A DNA stretch of 6,380 bases from an uncultured Candidatus Saccharibacteria bacterium (GTDB lineage: Bacteria; Patescibacteriota; Saccharimonadia; Saccharimonadales; Saccharimonadaceae). This document shows, in pieces, positions 5,927 to 6,380 of this stretch. Each line of letters opens with the position of its first letter. Positions within the stretch are counted from its first letter, which is position 1. The position numbers were made by a program, and so were the translations under genes. The notes beneath the pieces were generated by a model. It made no database searches, was not told the origin of the DNA, and worked only from the letters and a program-made list of their open reading frames with translations. The DNA lies in assembly GCA_937919305.1 (NCBI GenBank), contig CALFQW010000010.1, forward strand, positions 1 through 6,380, read 5' to 3'.

Positions 5927-6301
5927 CTTTGTTTCAACGATTGTTTTAAAGGGGTCGTTTAGTATATAAGACAGTTTTTTGTCCTTTAATTCAATGTTTG
6001 AAAGTACGTATTCCAACAATTTCTGTCGCAGGTCATCATCACTCTCTTTAAAGAGCATTTCTGCCCTTTGAGCCAAGTCTAACAGGTAAGAGGCGGTTAC
6101 TTGGAACTGTTTATTGTCGTTTGTTAGCAACTTTAGGCGGTCATTCAATTCTTGCTGTTTCTTTTCAAGCTCAGTTGCAATATCGTCGTGGAATGTCTGT
6201 GTAATCCCCCTACCTAAGCGCTAAAATCCGATCGTAAAAAGCATTATTCTACCTATCTTTTCCTTAACACGAGCCCAGGTAATTATTCATATTCGTATGT
6301 T

Positions 6302-6329
6302 TTGCACTAGGTACTCGATGCTGTATGAT
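6302..6329 (+). promoter_or_regulatory. Promoter for the gene starting at 6373
   Basis: TTGCAC (6302-6307), a 16-bp spacer and TATGAT (6324-6329) give a start site near 6336 and a leader of about 36 nt. A second -10-like TACTAT at 6333-6338 has no matching -35 box. The stretch between the recombinase frame and this promoter (6221-6301) is AT-rich and shows nothing else recognisable. Confidence 0.6.
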
Positions 6330-6372
6330 GGGTACTATACGTCGAAAAAATTAAACCATTAAAAAGGAACAT

Positions 6373-6380
6373 ATGGCTAA
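6373..6380 (+). CDS. Start of an unidentified gene, cut by the window edge
   Basis: ATG GCT AA.. at the window end is preceded by AAGGA (6364-6368) with a 4-base spacer and by the promoter above. Only Met-Ala and part of the third codon are visible, so nothing can be said about function. Confidence 0.55.

Larger units (their letters stand above)
5792..6220 (-). pseudogene. C-terminal remnant of a large serine recombinase, reading into antisense tRNA-Gly
   Basis: The minus-strand frame is open from 6220 (after TAG at 6223-6221) to the stop at 5792. The part from about 6190 to 5921 resembles the C-terminal helical region after the zinc ribbon in large serine recombinases: ATELEKKQQELNDRL, TASYLLDLAQRAEMLF, RQKLLEYVLSNIELKDKKL, then DPFKTIVE. 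Nothing upstream encodes the zinc ribbon, recombinase domain or catalytic serine domain, so it cannot be active. The only start-like codon downstream of the family match is TTG at 6148, inside the coiled-coil-like region, which argues for 5' truncation rather than a small real gene. The last roughly 40 residues (WCGLGDSNSWPRPWQG...) are simply antisense tRNA-Gly and promoter. GC is lower than in its neighbours: 90 of 240 bases (37.5%) over 5941-6180 by hand count. The family call rests on remembered sequence character, not a search. Confidence 0.68.

Noticed and set aside
6168..6177. AGCTCAGTTG repeated from the tRNA D-arm (also at 5826 and in tRNA-Phe), as a possible att core
   Set aside because: It is 10 bp, lies within recombinase coding sequence (T-E-L codons), and matches a D-arm sequence common to many tRNAs; chance is the simpler reading.
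1..6380. CRISPR arrays, insertion sequences with terminal repeats, riboswitches
   Set aside because: No regularly spaced repeats, transposase sequence or recognisable riboswitch fold was seen; intergenic regions are short and explained by promoters, tRNAs and terminators.

Overview
This 6.4 kb window reads as ordinary bacterial chromosome with one decayed mobile-element scar at its right end. The gene set and style point to Patescibacteria (CPR), most likely Candidatus Saccharibacteria. The clues are a secreted HNH nuclease of the type common in Saccharibacteria and Actinobacteria, a short stomatin-like protein, a Calx-beta surface protein, tRNA genes that encode their own CCA, and a zinc-ribbon-type serine recombinase tail next to a tRNA. 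That placement is an inference, because the window holds no rRNA or other phylogenetic marker apart from part of typA. Stop codons are used in the standard way (TAA, TAG and TGA), so there is no sign of UGA recoding.

Layout. Positions 1-1479 (+) hold the C-terminal four fifths of the ribosome-associated GTPase TypA/BipA. It converges, with an 8-bp gap, on a secreted HNH nuclease (1488-2195, -). The nuclease diverges from D-alanine--D-alanine ligase (2282-3298, +), and the roughly 86 bp between them carries promoter-like elements for both directions. Ddl is followed after 35 bp by a slipin/SPFH membrane protein (3334-4086, +). A tRNA-Phe(GAA) gene follows, with its own strong promoter starting right after the slipin stop codon and a perfect 13-bp hairpin terminator. 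That hairpin probably also ends the opposing gene, a large surface protein (4267-5694, -) with a signal peptide, two Calx-beta-like repeats, an Ig-like domain and a C-terminal anchor. The surface-protein gene and a tRNA-Gly(GCC) gene (5818-5893, +) diverge from back-to-back consensus-like promoters.

Right end. Antisense to the tRNA-Gly and extending beyond its 3' end lies an open frame (to 6220) that encodes only the C-terminal piece of a large serine recombinase. It reads in frame into the tRNA. It has lost its catalytic and DNA-binding domains and is AT-richer than its neighbours. I read it as the scar of an element once integrated at tRNA-Gly. A new gene with promoter and Shine-Dalgarno sequence starts at 6373 and leaves the window.

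How the genes work together: mostly housekeeping (translation stress, cell wall, membrane, tRNAs) plus two exported proteins (nuclease and surface protein) that would suit a host-attached lifestyle dependent on scavenging. The two most notable observations are the tRNA-Gly, whose usual G19-C56 tertiary pair appears to be replaced by U19-A56, and the recombinase remnant fused in frame to the antisense of the same tRNA. I did not find a complete undescribed system.
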